Shown here one piece after another: positions 38,631-49,895 of a DNA stretch of 64,000 nt (positions are counted from its first letter, which is position 1; every line of letters begins with the position of its first letter). The position numbers and the translations under genes were made by a program. Under the pieces are notes generated by a model that was not told the origin of the DNA, did no database searches, and saw only the letters and a program-made list of their open reading frames with translations. Source of the DNA: Ricinus communis (Eukaryota; Streptophyta; Magnoliopsida; Malpighiales; Euphorbiaceae); assembly GCF_019578655.1 (NCBI RefSeq), contig NC_063265.1, positions 11,194,501 to 11,258,500 on the forward strand. Direction: 5' to 3'.

Positions 38631-39663
38631 AGACTGTAATTTTTTTATCACTTTAAAATATTTTACAGTATTTAAAAAATTAGTAAAATTATAAAATTTC
38701 ATATATATATATTTAAATTCATTTCTTTAACTAATGTAAGTAAACACATTAAAAAAAAAAAAGAAGAAGAAAAAGGGTAATTGCCACTAGGGCTAGTTTA
38801 GTGTTGTTATAGGTATATATTTTTTAAGATTATTATTTTATCTTTTAATCTATTTATTAAGTAAAGCATATTTAAACTGTTTATTAAGAAATTAGAACTT
38901 AGTAAAAAAAAAATTAAAAAAGTTTAAAAGGAACCGGTGAAAAAGTGATAACTAAACGGCATGTAGTGTACTAGCTATACCTTTCTTGCATGGATGATGC
39001 ATTAGCCATATTCTCTAATTATCTATATAAAATTATTTTTAAAAATATTTTTTTATATAAATTAATCTAAAATTTTGTTTAATAAATATATAAAAATATT
39101 GACAAATTACTGTAACGTATAAAATTCACCAAGATTAAAATATAGATTTAGCATGAGATACATAAGGCATTATTAATTGACCCGACATTGGCGCAATCAA
39201 AGGAAAAACACAAGAGTGTAACTTTAATTTGTTCGTGCCTTTGTAGTAAGATGTCTTGGGATAGGTTACAAACCGTTGGTGGGCTTAACTGTCATAATTA
39301 ATTTGGTACCATTAAACTAATTAGGTCTGTATTGTATTGTATTGTATTATACAAAATAAATAAAAATAATACAATTATTTAATGTAAATATAGTCCGCAC
39401 TTTCCCTAACATAACATAACCAAGGGGTTAGTCCAAAAATACAATATTTTGATCAATGCTAATATGTAAATTGGTTATCAGAATAATAATAAATTAAGAA
39501 CATAATTTATTTTATACTTAGAAAATGTAATTGCTATTGTTAATTTACAAATTCTGGATTTTTCGTGACATATATGTGATATTATGACATAAAAGGAGAT
39601 GATGTTATGAATGGTGTAATAGACAATAGGAAGGGTGAAATGAATGAAGAGAAGCAGACTTAC

Positions 39664-39820
39664 TTTTTAAATGCCAAGGTGCTTTGGTACCTTTTTCATG
39701 AGTCTCTATAATATCTCTAATCCTTTCTGCACCAATTCCTTCAGAATTTGCAATCATGCACACAACCACATTTTCATAGCTTTTGACCTCCCAGAAGAAC
39801 ATTTCTCTTTTTCTTCCCAT
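39664..39820 (-). pseudogene. Isolated exon-like ORF, possible gene relic
   Basis: From the ATG at 39820 a minus-strand frame runs for 52 codons (MGRKREMFFWEVKSYENVVV..., then GIGAERIRDIIETHEKGTK and APWHLK) and reaches an exact GTAAGT splice donor at 39663-39658. The mix of residues looks like real protein. I cannot find a following exon in the AT-rich DNA below 39650, nor do I recognise the family. It may be a first exon of an unannotated gene, a relic or chance. Confidence 0.25.
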
Positions 39821-40588
39821 TTTACTCTTTTTATGTGATAAAGAAGGTAAATTTGTATAAGGCAATATATCATAATAATCAACCTTTTCTTTTCTCAATC
39901 AACATCCTTATTTTATTAACCAGTGCACTTAGGTCTAATATACATCTAGAGAATTTTTAGTGTGAAATTGAAATATTTTAATTATACCCATCAGATTTAG
40001 TAATTTGTTATCTGTTTAGCAGGTAATATTTTTTGCTCCATAAAACCTGCAACCTATTGAAATAGTTTTTTACAATAATTTATTAATTATGTGAATTTTC
40101 TATACTATTATTTCCATACTTCTTAATTTGAAATTATTTAACTACTAAATTCATTAAAATTTAAAACATTAATTAAAAACTTTAATTTTCTCTTCTTAAT
40201 TTTTTAACAACTTCTATCAAACCTGTTGATTTGGTCAGCCTATTTTATTTATTGAATTATTTATATATTATAATTCAAATGAGACTCAGACACAACTTAA
40301 GCAATATGCTGTATCATATTAATATTTATACAACATTTACCTAATGTTAGGCTGCCTGGGCCTATCCTATATCCATTTTATACTTACTCGGACTTAAAAG
40401 GAGGCTTTCAGAAAGCTGACCCATTTGAAAAATTATTTATATTTCCTTTTTTTTTTTTTTTTTTTCTTTTCTCTCTTATTCATTAGAAGTCTCCTCGTGT
40501 ATGCAGAATTTAGGATAAAAATAATATCAAATTTGAGATTTTAAATTTATACAAATGAAAATACACTAGATTTTTTTATAGTCGTATG

Positions 40589-40881
40589 TTAAAACTAAAT
40601 AAAATTTATGCTTATGAGAAGATTATAATTTAATACAGGTTTAAATACTAAATTTTTTTCTTAGACTTAATATTTAATTTTGTTGGTGAAATAAAAGAAA
40701 CCAACAATAATATAAATAAATATCTTATCATAAAATTGATGAGATAAAAAAATACTGCAGTAAAATAAAACATAGCATAAGAAATATTTTTTTAAATTAT
40801 ATATATAAATATTTTTTTAAAGATGAAATTTAAAAAATTTATAACTAGAATTTATTTCTATTAATAATTGATTCAAATATA
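40589..40881. repeat. Dispersed repeat, copy B
   Basis: Direct-orientation partner of 38301-38630, starting with the same 20 bases and keeping the same order of blocks over about 290 bp. Neither copy has obvious inverted ends or an ORF. Confidence 0.55.
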
Positions 40882-41943
40882 AGTATTTAACTTCTATAAT
40901 TATATAAAAATTATTCCTAAGCAGAGTATCACTCTTTTTACTGTATTGATCAAATTAAGATTTGATTGGCTTCCCATCCCATTTTATACAATAATTGAGA
41001 AAAAATATATTATTTAATTTATTTATTTTTATTGTAAAATTTGATTTGTTTTCTTGGATTTAGTTAAACCTGGAGAATTTTTAATTTTATCAAGTGGGAA
41101 AAAATTCATTTAAATTATTACTTTGTATTGCTTAGTTATCTCTATTTATTCAGTTGTTTCGGTCTTTATAATACGATTTTGTAGCAGATGGTCCAAATTT
41201 TGTATCTACTTGGAAAAACAATGACACGACGATTAGCATAATCCTAATATGATAGCACTTATCCATAATAATTCTAAAGGATAATCGAACAAGGGATAAT
41301 TATAAATACTTTTTGAATTTTTTTTTCTTTAATCATTAAATTTGGTCTTTATATTTCAAATATAGACACATTTGGTCTCTCGGTCAAATAATTATTAATA
41401 TGTATATTAGTGACATGTAAAATGATAAAAAGAAAACTTAAATATTAAAATGATATATATTATCTTACAAATCTTTTATTATACAATAATTTAGTCCCTA
41501 AAATTTATAATGCACTTTAATTTTTTATACTAATAATAGTTCATATTATTGACTAAAATTGTACTTTCTGACTTGATAATGTTCGAGTTATTTTACGTAA
41601 GAGAAATCAAAATAAAATATTATTTTATAAAATTATACATCATATTATGTATAAATACGAGACCGAGAAATTTTATTTTTAAAAATATGAGAATAGAAAT
41701 GCATAATAATAACTAAAAAAAATCTTAAGCGAGGAATTATAATTATCCTTTGCCAAATTAGGCAGTGTAAGAGTTTAAGGTAATTTGCGAAAAACAGCAT
41801 CAACTTGGCAAATGAGTCTTGAGAGAAGGATAACTACAATCATAATATTATTATCAGACCACTGCCTGATTAGCTGGACAATCATATGCCTCCATTTGTC
41901 CTCATTCATTACAAATCTCATAATATTAGTAAGTAGCCAATGA

Positions 41944-41946
<3 letters not shown>

Positions 41947-41980
<34 letters not shown>
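41947..41980. repeat. (AG)17 tract in the leader of the t-SNARE-like gene
   Basis: Uninterrupted AG dinucleotides ending 49 bp before the start codon at 42030. GA tracts in plant leaders are frequent and can bind BBR/BPC factors; that role is inferred. Confidence 0.9.
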
Positions 41981-41982
<2 letters not shown>

Positions 41983-42029
41983 GTGTGGTTGTAATTGTAT
42001 GCTGTTTGGGCAAAGAAAAAGGGAAGAAG

Positions 42030-43443
42030 ATGGCTAAACATTCTTCTCTAGTAATAGATGCATGGATAAGAGAAGCCCAAGAAGTATCAAGATTGGTAGA
42101 GGACATAGAAACCAGGATCAGGAACAAGGACTTGGAGCAAGAATATAGGCTTAAAGACAATGCTAAGTCCAAGATTTTAGAAGTTGGCGTTAAGCTTGAT
42201 CGTCTTGAATCACTCCTGCTCAATCCTCCTTCAAATCTCATTTTGTAATGTTTCCTCTCCCACTCTTTCTTTATGGATGTTTCTTGTTGCTTTTTCTTTT
42301 TCTGTATTCTTGATTTTCTTGCAAGTAGTTCTTTTATTTCTCCTTTGAATCGTTTTCTTTACCAAACATGTGTGATTTTTCATATTCGTTGCACTGGAAA
42401 TGAAGAATTAGTACCCAGATGATGTTGTCTTTAATAATAAAAGATTTAAAAGGAAAATGAAGATTGCCGAATCACTTGATCCAACTGATCATAAAATTTT
42501 AACTGAGCAGGATAACTTCAAATCTATGGATCAGAAGCTGAATTTAATTAGACTGCTTAACTGATATGTAGTGGCAGTGCATTTGCAGAACTATAGAGGA
42601 TTTGGAATTCCGATGGAAAATGCTATCAGACTTCCGGCTAAGAACAAGAGCGCTGGCTGCCAGTCTCTATCCATCACCGTCTATAAAGGGGTATGTTCCT
42701 TCTCATGCTCTTTTATCTCTTGGATTGAATATTAACCGAACCATCACATTTTCAGTTTCAAGTGTGGTAGGACAATTTGGTGGCTAAGAAATGTTAAATT
42801 TTTTCTTTTACTCCTTCTACAGGGCAAGAGGCTTGCCTGTTGCAAATACCAAAGGAATCATTGGGCCAGACAACAGTAATGACCAAGGTACAACTCCATT
42901 CATGTACGTTGAAATCAAGTCATAACACTATATACTGGAAAATATTCTGATACTTGGAAGACCTGATATTGATGTGTTTTAAGTAATGGTCCATATCTTA
43001 ATCTTACTGTGTCAATATTTTGATGCAGATCAAATGAAGCCCTTCTTCTCCAAAGATGACTCAGAGATGCTTAAACCTCTTATTGTAAGTACCAAGTTCA
43101 TATAGAATTGCTCTTTAATTTTTTTGCTCATTAGACTTCTAAACTTTTCTATGTTGCTTATGGCTTCTGTTACTTGATGCAGTCAGAGGATGCCACCCAA
43201 AGTCGAATGCAGGTACATTTTTTGAATATGAGGTGACAACCCTTATATTTTCTTTTTCTTTCTAATTCCAGTTTCAATTTCCGAATTAATTAACTTTCCT
43301 CTACTTGTGTGGCTAAGCAGATAAAGCCATCTGGGCCATTTACTCCAATGAGTATCCTCAGGATGCTGTGTTGGACCATCTGTTTGATTCTAGGAGCAGC
43401 CACACTTCTCTTTCTCCTGTTTATCCTTTGTGCAGTTATATAA
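42030..43443 (+). CDS. Syntaxin/t-SNARE-like tail-anchored protein
   Basis: Six exons join in phase: 42030-42244, 42589-42690, 42823-42887, 43029-43084, 43183-43212 and 43321-43443, giving 591 nt and 196 residues. The N-terminal half is charged and helical (WIREAQEVSRLVEDIETRI, then LEVGVKLDRLESLLLNPP and IEDLEFRWKMLSDFRLRTRA), resembling the N-terminal three-helix region of syntaxin-6-type proteins. The last exon encodes MSILRMLCWTICLILGAA followed by more hydrophobic residues to the end, a C-terminal membrane anchor. A canonical SNARE motif is not obvious, so fusion activity should not be assumed. Arabidopsis small proteins annotated as the syntaxin/t-SNARE family have this layout; I recall this but have not checked it. 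Confidence 0.75.
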
Positions 43444-43719
43444 TCCATCTACTTTTCCCAGTGATTATGTACAGCTAGTGGTGTGTTTATCTTCGCTTCT
43501 TCATGACAGCAGAGCTGCAAATAATGGTTATACTCAGAAAAGTAGCTAAAAGAACTTCACTTGTCAATCGTATTTTTCTTTAATTAGTGGCCTCCAAAAA
43601 CCTTCCTAGATAGAGAAAGATAAGGAAAGAAATGCTTCCGAATCTATCAGATTATCAATCAGGCAACATCTTCAACTCATTGTCTTCCATCAAGTTTTGG
43701 AATCTATTCATGGACTATC

Positions 43720-44367
43720 CTACTCGCCTGTTTGAACAGAGCAGACATATAAAATAAAAGTTAAAGACTGAGATTGAAGATAATAAATAGGCAGAAATGA
43801 AGAAAACACCTTTTGTTATTTCCAGCATAGCAGCAGCAAATTCTGAAGGAAGGCCAGGCTGCCGGAGAATGTGGAGATAGATTTGATCGAGGCCGCGATG
43901 GTGAACGGGGCTGATTCTAGGAGTAGCATAGACTAAGTTAGAAGCATATTTCTCATGTTCAGTGCACAAGTTACAGCGATGTTGATTGAATTCAAGCAGA
44001 CGAGAGCATGCAATTGTTCTGGCAAAAGCTGCTAGCAAAAAATCATTAGGTTAGAAATATCCAAAAGAAAGAAATGCAAAGAACATTCAGAATCCATTTG
44101 TAAATAACAAATATTTAACACAGTGCACTCTGAAGTATTTTCTTGACTGTTTTAGATACTCATAATACTACAATGGAAGATTCTACGGCGATCTTATCTC
44201 TTACAAAGTAAATTAAGAACAAAGTAACCAAAGTAAACATTCAGACAATCTTTTAGTGGTGGGCAACAAACCTGCAGTTACATCAGTGATTATTGAAGGT
44301 AAGAAAGAAAAAAAAACAGCAGTAGAATGAATTGTAGCTTCTTCTGTCTGTCCAATATAAGGGACAT
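43720..44367 (-). CDS. 3' part of an unrecognised gene (or gene relic)
   Basis: Three minus-strand segments join in phase with good GT/AG sites: 44367-44272, 44031-43810 and 43727-43720 (stop TAG). They encode about 107 residues, including DVPYIGQTEEATIHSTA, LPSIITDVTAAFARTIACSR, LCTEHEKYASNLVYATPRIS and LRQPGLPSEFAAAMLEITKG. The composition and phase-consistent splicing argue for real or formerly real coding sequence. No start codon is found: an in-frame stop lies just upstream of 44367 and I see no further exon before 45.2 kb. I do not recognise the family. It may be the last exons of a gene whose 5' part I miss, or a truncated relic. Confidence 0.5.
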
Positions 44368-44880
44368 CTCTTTACCTATAAATTAAAATGCTAAGTTTGA
44401 CCACACTGTCAAAAATATTGCAGTTCAAAAAATAGAATGATTATCTTAATGAATCCATGGACTGGTTCAGATTCTCTTAGGTGTAGCAATCAGGTTATTC
44501 TCTTCCTTAAGAGTAAGACATGTGATAATTTTGTTTCCTTACATAATAATATACATGTCTTTGGTAGGGTTGAATGTCCCTTGGTGCTCCTCTTTCTGTT
44601 CCTATCTCTGCGAAATTATATGCATGTTCTAGTAAACAATGTTGTTAACACACTCCAACATTATTAACCTTTTTATTACATAAAAGTAGTGCAGTCAAGT
44701 ACATAAATTGGAAGGACACTATTGAGCAAGAAATGAGAAATATACACACACATATATATATATATCCTTGGACGAAAAATCCACTTCTTCTAACAAAAGG
44801 CATGGCACAATTGGTACAACGTTTTTGAAACAGTGCTTGGACCCAATAATTCTCATATAATGGCTAGCAACATAAATGTT

Positions 44881-44890
44881 TATATAAATA
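44881..44890 (+). promoter_or_regulatory. TATA box candidate for the 61-residue gene
   Basis: TATATAAATA, about 310 bp upstream of the start codon at 45200, followed by a GA-rich stretch and a CT-rich leader (45110-45150). Position and sequence suit a plant TATA box; the start site is not known. Confidence 0.35.
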
Positions 44891-45199
44891 TAAACACACA
44901 GACGTAGAGAGAGGAGTAGACATAGTCTTGCATCTATTGTCTAAGGAATACTTTCAAGTGAAAATGAGGAAGATAAGACATTGCACCAAACATTCATTCA
45001 AAATTTTTATAAGCATCTTTGGCCTGCAAACTAGAAGTGGTATTCTATAATTTACCTTTGTCTAAGCAAAGCAAACATCTTCCCATCTCTTTTTTCTTTG
45101 TGAGGTTCTTTTCCTCTCTCTCTCTCCCTCTCCTTCTCTATAGCTATATGTTCTTCAACATTTTCTTTTACCTAACATGAAACTCTTTCATTTCCTGAA

Positions 45200-45718
45200 A
45201 TGGGTTGGCTTCGATCCTTCTTCTCTCCATTGAAGAAGCTCTGGTTTCGCATGCACTCGACTCATAAAAAGAGTACTAAATCTTTTCTGCATTTTTTTTT
45301 CTGTTTTACTTCTTTCCATTGTGTTTCATGTTTCCATGCACTCTAGTCTCTAGCCAATGAGAATAAGAAAATATACATATTGGAATTGAACCCCAACTTA
45401 TGAATTTCAAGTTCATTTTCTGCAAAGAATCTTTTTCATACAATAATGATTCATGTCTCCTGAGGCACACTTTCATACAATGCCACATTTACCAGCTATA
45501 GCTTATCAGCATTCATGATTATACTTTCTTTGTCAAAATCATTTCATTTAGATCCTATTTGCATGTGGCCATATATTATTGTTAATTTCGTTTGTATTTT
45601 TTTAGGTAAAGGTATATACATTCTATATGAAGATGTGAAGTCCTGCCCGAGTGAAGATGTACATGTTCTTTGGTCTATACTTGTAGAATCAAATGCACCT
45701 TCCATCCCACAGAAATAG
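45200..45718 (+). CDS. 61-residue conserved-looking small protein, unknown function
   Basis: Two exons: 45200-45272 (ATG to a GTACTA donor) and 45606-45718 (after a T-rich stretch ending TTTTTTTAG, to a TAG stop). The joined frame gives 61 residues. The first exon is basic and hydrophobic (MGWLRSFFSPLKKLWFRMHS, then THKK), an amphipathic helix that could bind a membrane or act in targeting. The second reads GIYILYEDVKSCPSEDVHV and continues LWSILVESNAPSIP. I recall small plant proteins with a very similar GIYILYEDVKSCP...VLWSILVES core annotated as uncharacterised, but this is memory and not a search. No function is known to me. Neither exon exceeds 115 bp, so gene finders may miss it. Confidence 0.65.
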
Positions 45719-46880
45719 TTTCGATGCTAAAAGTTTCAGAGACTAAGAGAAGAGTTGAAGAGGAAAAGAATATGAGCTTGAAACTCATATTATCACAACC
45801 TTCTTTCTTTTCTCATCAAATGCAATATGATTTTTATTTTTTTATATACTTTTAGCAGAAATGATATGAATTGGGTTTCTAGATGGTGGTTCAGTCTAAC
45901 TATGTAAAATTTCAAGTTTGAATTAGTGAGTTACCTTGTCCATGTTTTTGGCAGTTGGGATTGCAGCTTATCACTTTTCAAAGTGTGTAATGAGATGTCT
46001 TGAGGTTGAAACATGTCAAATTTGCCCTTTCTTCAAAACAAGTTTAAGATGACAGTGATGTCTATCAATTGCTAATGGAACAGACAATTACTGTACAGCA
46101 ATTACAATTTGGTAGACACTATGCAACATTTTCCTTGTGGACATTACATAATTCAATCTTGCGAAATCAATGGCTTCAATTATTAACCTCCTATTGGTCG
46201 ACCGACACTTTCATCAAGGTGAAAATATATAAAATTATATGAATAAAAGTTATGTCATGCCCCATCAATTATTGAAATCGAAAAGGAAGTGCCAAAAATT
46301 GCATTTTCAAGTTGGGTCAAATTGTGAAATTTGATTATACCAGTGAGAATAACAATAAAAAAGTTAATTAGGCCAAAAACGAATCTGATGCTAAGAATTG
46401 GAACGAAAACTGTATAAAATGAAATAAGTGCATATGGTATAGGAAATCTGACACGGAAAAAAAGGTGTAGAGGGTCTAAAGGAACCTATATACAACAATA
46501 AGGTTTTGGCGGAAAGTTCATCTTCATCAGACAAGGACTAATAACAAGTAACAACATCCTTGATAAGTAAAAAATTAATGCAGGTTTCTAATTATTGAGG
46601 CCACTTCATGAATAAAGCAAAAGGTTATTCATCTTAGCATGTATAGGAACTAGCAAATCAATCACAACAGTAATTTACGAATCAATATTGTTATCTATAT
46701 CATCACAGAATTTTATAAACATGTATGGAACAAATGAAGGGTTTCCAACAACTTAACTAAATCTTAATCTCAAGAATTAAGTAGCTATATGAATATCCAT
46801 TGCCTGGCTCTTGTTTACATGTTTACAAAAGTAGTGAAAGTAAAGATACAATTTTCATAAGTATGTGCACACAGGAAAAC

Positions 46881-48891
46881 TCAAAGAACTTTCAGGAGCT
46901 GCACCTCGAATATCAAGGGCTCCTTTGCATGAGAGAGGAGGCTTCGTCGAGGGCCAAACTGCAGCGAAGAGTGATCACCATAGCTGGATTAAGTACTCCA
47001 GAAAAGAAAAAGAAAAAGAAAAAGAAAAAGAATGACATTTCGGTTTTAGAGGTTCATGCGCTTGAGGCTCCAAGGATGATGCAATCATGCAAATACAGAT
47101 AAAAGGAAGTAAGGGATTAAACCTCGTCAGGGACTGGTTGCAAGTTTTCATTTATGTATCCAACAGAAGGTGGTATCAATGCTCTTCTCTTGCCTGAGGA
47201 TTATAGATTAGAACAAATCATTTTGAGGAGAGTAATTTCAGTACATCTATGTCTTTAAATAGAACATACCTCCAACCTTCATGCCAATTATGACTTCTTT
47301 CAGGCCTTTAATGATCTGACAAAAGGAGATACTTACAATATGAAAGCACGTTTTTCAATAGAAACACAAGGAAGCAAGATGACAACAATTTTAAGCTATT
47401 AGGCCAGTAATACAATGATTAAGAATCTGTCTCTTGCAAAAGATATGTGACTTGAGACTTTGAAAAAGTAGAATCACAACAAAAGATTGATAATTAGATT
47501 CAACATCATGTTTTCTCTTTCCCCTTCTGTTTTACCCTGCCCTCCCCTTTCATCTACATCATCATATCATCTTTCACATCACTTATCATACACAGCATTA
47601 CGTGCCTCGTCACTATTTTCCCTTCATTTCCTAAATTCTCACCGTCAATTCTTTCTGTTGTATCACTAGAATGATTCATTCACACAAGTCTTTCGTACTA
47701 TCTTAGATTTCAATATGCTAGCATGTTGTATTGAACAACGTATGACAGCGTAACTATTGTGTGCCGAAAGAAAATTAAACAAAAAATCTATAATTACAAA
47801 CTTGAATAAAACATAATCTTGAATTAAATTAACTAAGAACCATACATGCACCATATTCCTACAAGTTCAGCATTCTAATCCAATGAAACATGAATCTCTG
47901 GACATACCCTATTCTCATCCAAAGGAAGTATGACAGGTGAGCTTTCCCCACTGAATTGATCCACTGTGCTGTATTAAGTAGAATTAGAATATAAAAAGAG
48001 TACAGTCCATTTGATTGAAGATGAGAATATAAAGACAAACTTATATTCTAGAATTAATCAGCAATGCATAACTATCCCTGGTGGTTTACCTGTGAACAAA
48101 ATAGCCATTTGAGCGGCGGCATACATAATTTACTTCAACTACATCTCCTTCATGAGCTTCTTGACCTTTTCCATCAACAATTTCTAGAAATAAAAGTAAG
48201 AAATCGAGTTCTTAATTCTAGGAATTAGATATTAATTTGAGCTGGATAGCTTAATTACTGCTCCTATATCTTATTTCACTGTTCACCATCCCCAACCCAT
48301 TTTAGGTCTATCTCTCTGTGTCCGTTACTCCTACAAACAGAACAAGTGCAGAACCAAGAAAAATGGATACCTCGAATTCTCACCCCATTATCAAACTTCA
48401 ATGTCCTGAACGCTTCAAAATGCCAAACAAAACAAATCTCATATGAGAACTAATACAATTTATGAAAAAGGTTAAAATCTTTTGTTTTTTCCTGGGAGCA
48501 AAAAGGAAAAAGAAAATAAAGCCAAAAACACATACAACATTTTACCGAATAATTTCAGGTTCTTCCATCCCTGGCATTGGGGCAGCAAGAACAGGATTAT
48601 TACTAATACATAGCAGAACTGTGTTCAACCCAATACACTTCAATATCACCCTCCTTGGCATTCTTTTTACATGTAGTGAAGTAAAATTGTCATCCAAGTT
48701 CATTGTCATAGCATCTCTACTTCTCTTATTGCTGCCGGGTTTTGCAAAAGTTGCACGATTGTCAGTGAATTTAACAATAATTGGCTACTATTAGAATATA
48801 ATGATTGCTCCAAGTCTAGAGAAAATGTTTACCTTGAAGATTGGACAACTGAAAGGAAATTGAACATGGTTTGCAACGGAAGCCCCTCCAT
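46881..48891 (-). CDS. FKBP16-1: FKBP-type prolyl isomerase, chloroplast lumen (FKBP16-1-like)
   Basis: An FKBP-fold peptidyl-prolyl cis-trans isomerase. Eight minus-strand exons join in phase from the ATG at 48891 (MEGLPLQTMF) to the stop at 46881, giving 630 nt and 209 residues. The N-terminal part carries a bipartite plastid signal: a Ser/Arg/Asn-rich transit region, then MPRRVILKCIGLNTVLLC and a VLAA site, a twin-arginine plus hydrophobic stretch like those of thylakoid-lumen proteins. The FKBP domain follows: FDNGVRIREIVDGKGQEAHE, GDVVEVNYVCRRSNGYFVHS, NRIIKGLKEVIIGMKVGGKR and ALIPPSVGYI. It ends with FGPRRSLLSHAKEPLIFEV and QLLKVL, typical of the FKBP16-1 group. Like other lumenal plant FKBPs it may lack much isomerase activity; that is inference. 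Confidence 0.87.
47001..47033. repeat. (AAAAG)n microsatellite in the last FKBP intron
   Basis: About five units of GAAAAA, 40-75 bp upstream (in gene direction) of the last coding exon; on the minus strand it forms part of a pyrimidine-rich tract before the acceptor. Confidence 0.8.
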
Positions 48892-49895
48892 TTCCCAGAA
48901 AGTGTCACCGAATGAAAAATTTGGCTGATGTTGATAAGTCTTATCAAGAGGATAAAGCTTTTCTTCTTTATTTTTGTTTTAGTCGGACGCAGGCTTTAAG
49001 TTAGACAATAGGCTAGTCTGTCCTTGCATTCTTACAACTAATTTACTATTTGCAAATTACAATATCAATCAGTATATTTCTGATTGATTGCTAGTAAACA
49101 GTAATGGCTTATTTTCCTGTCAAAGTTGAACCTAGCTAAACTTTTTTTTTCTTCCCTTTTATTAATTACCCATTAGGCTTTAGTGTCACTTTGTTGTAGT
49201 TTAGGATGGGCTCGGGCTGGCATGCTGTTTTGTTTTTCTTTTAATGCGTTATCTGATGAATTTATAATTAAACTAGTCATGAAAAGGGAGTGAACGTGGT
49301 CCATTTCCTTCCTGTGGAGAAAGAATGGAAAAGATAAGGGCGCAATTTCTGTTAAACCCAGTACCAAAAACCAATGAAATGATAACACCCATTTTCATCA
49401 AAACGACACTTAAACATTTCCATTAAAAGGTTGATGTAAATAAAAGATTAAATAAAAGATTAAACAAAGCTCTCTCTTGCTGTCCTGAATTTTGTTGGTC
49501 CATTATCCTTCTCTTTTAGTGGCAAAGCCACCCAAGTGAAACTTTTGCCAACCGCAATAACCTCCAAAAGAAAAAGAGCACAAAAGACACCACCTTGTCC
49601 AAAGAAAGAATCTTTAAACAATGCCAAACTAAACTCTTATTATGTCTTAATTATCTATGCTTTAAGCATCTTCCTCAAGATACCCTCTTTTCTCTGTTTA
49701 TAACGCTTTGTCTGTTATGTACCTATGACCGTTCTTTTTAAACTTGAACTTGTTCATGTTAAAAATTGACACTTTATTGGTTCGAAGTTAGAAAAGACGT
49801 TCACTTTCTTGTTTATACCTTTATCTTTCTTTCTTGAAAGATAGGTAAAAAGAATTGGACTTTCTTGATTTTTCTTTTCAAAGCTTCGAAAACTT

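Noticed and set aside
41775..42241. Minus-strand frames opposite the t-SNARE-like first exon
   Set aside because: Their Leu/Ser runs come from reading the (AG)n tract on the other strand; the plus-strand gene splices in phase over six exons.
44780..44850. tRNA-like stretch
   Set aside because: No intact acceptor stem or TpsiC arm consensus; none was seen elsewhere in the window either.
47487..47669. Ser/Leu-rich plus-strand frame
   Set aside because: Low-complexity CT-rich intron sequence of the FKBP gene.
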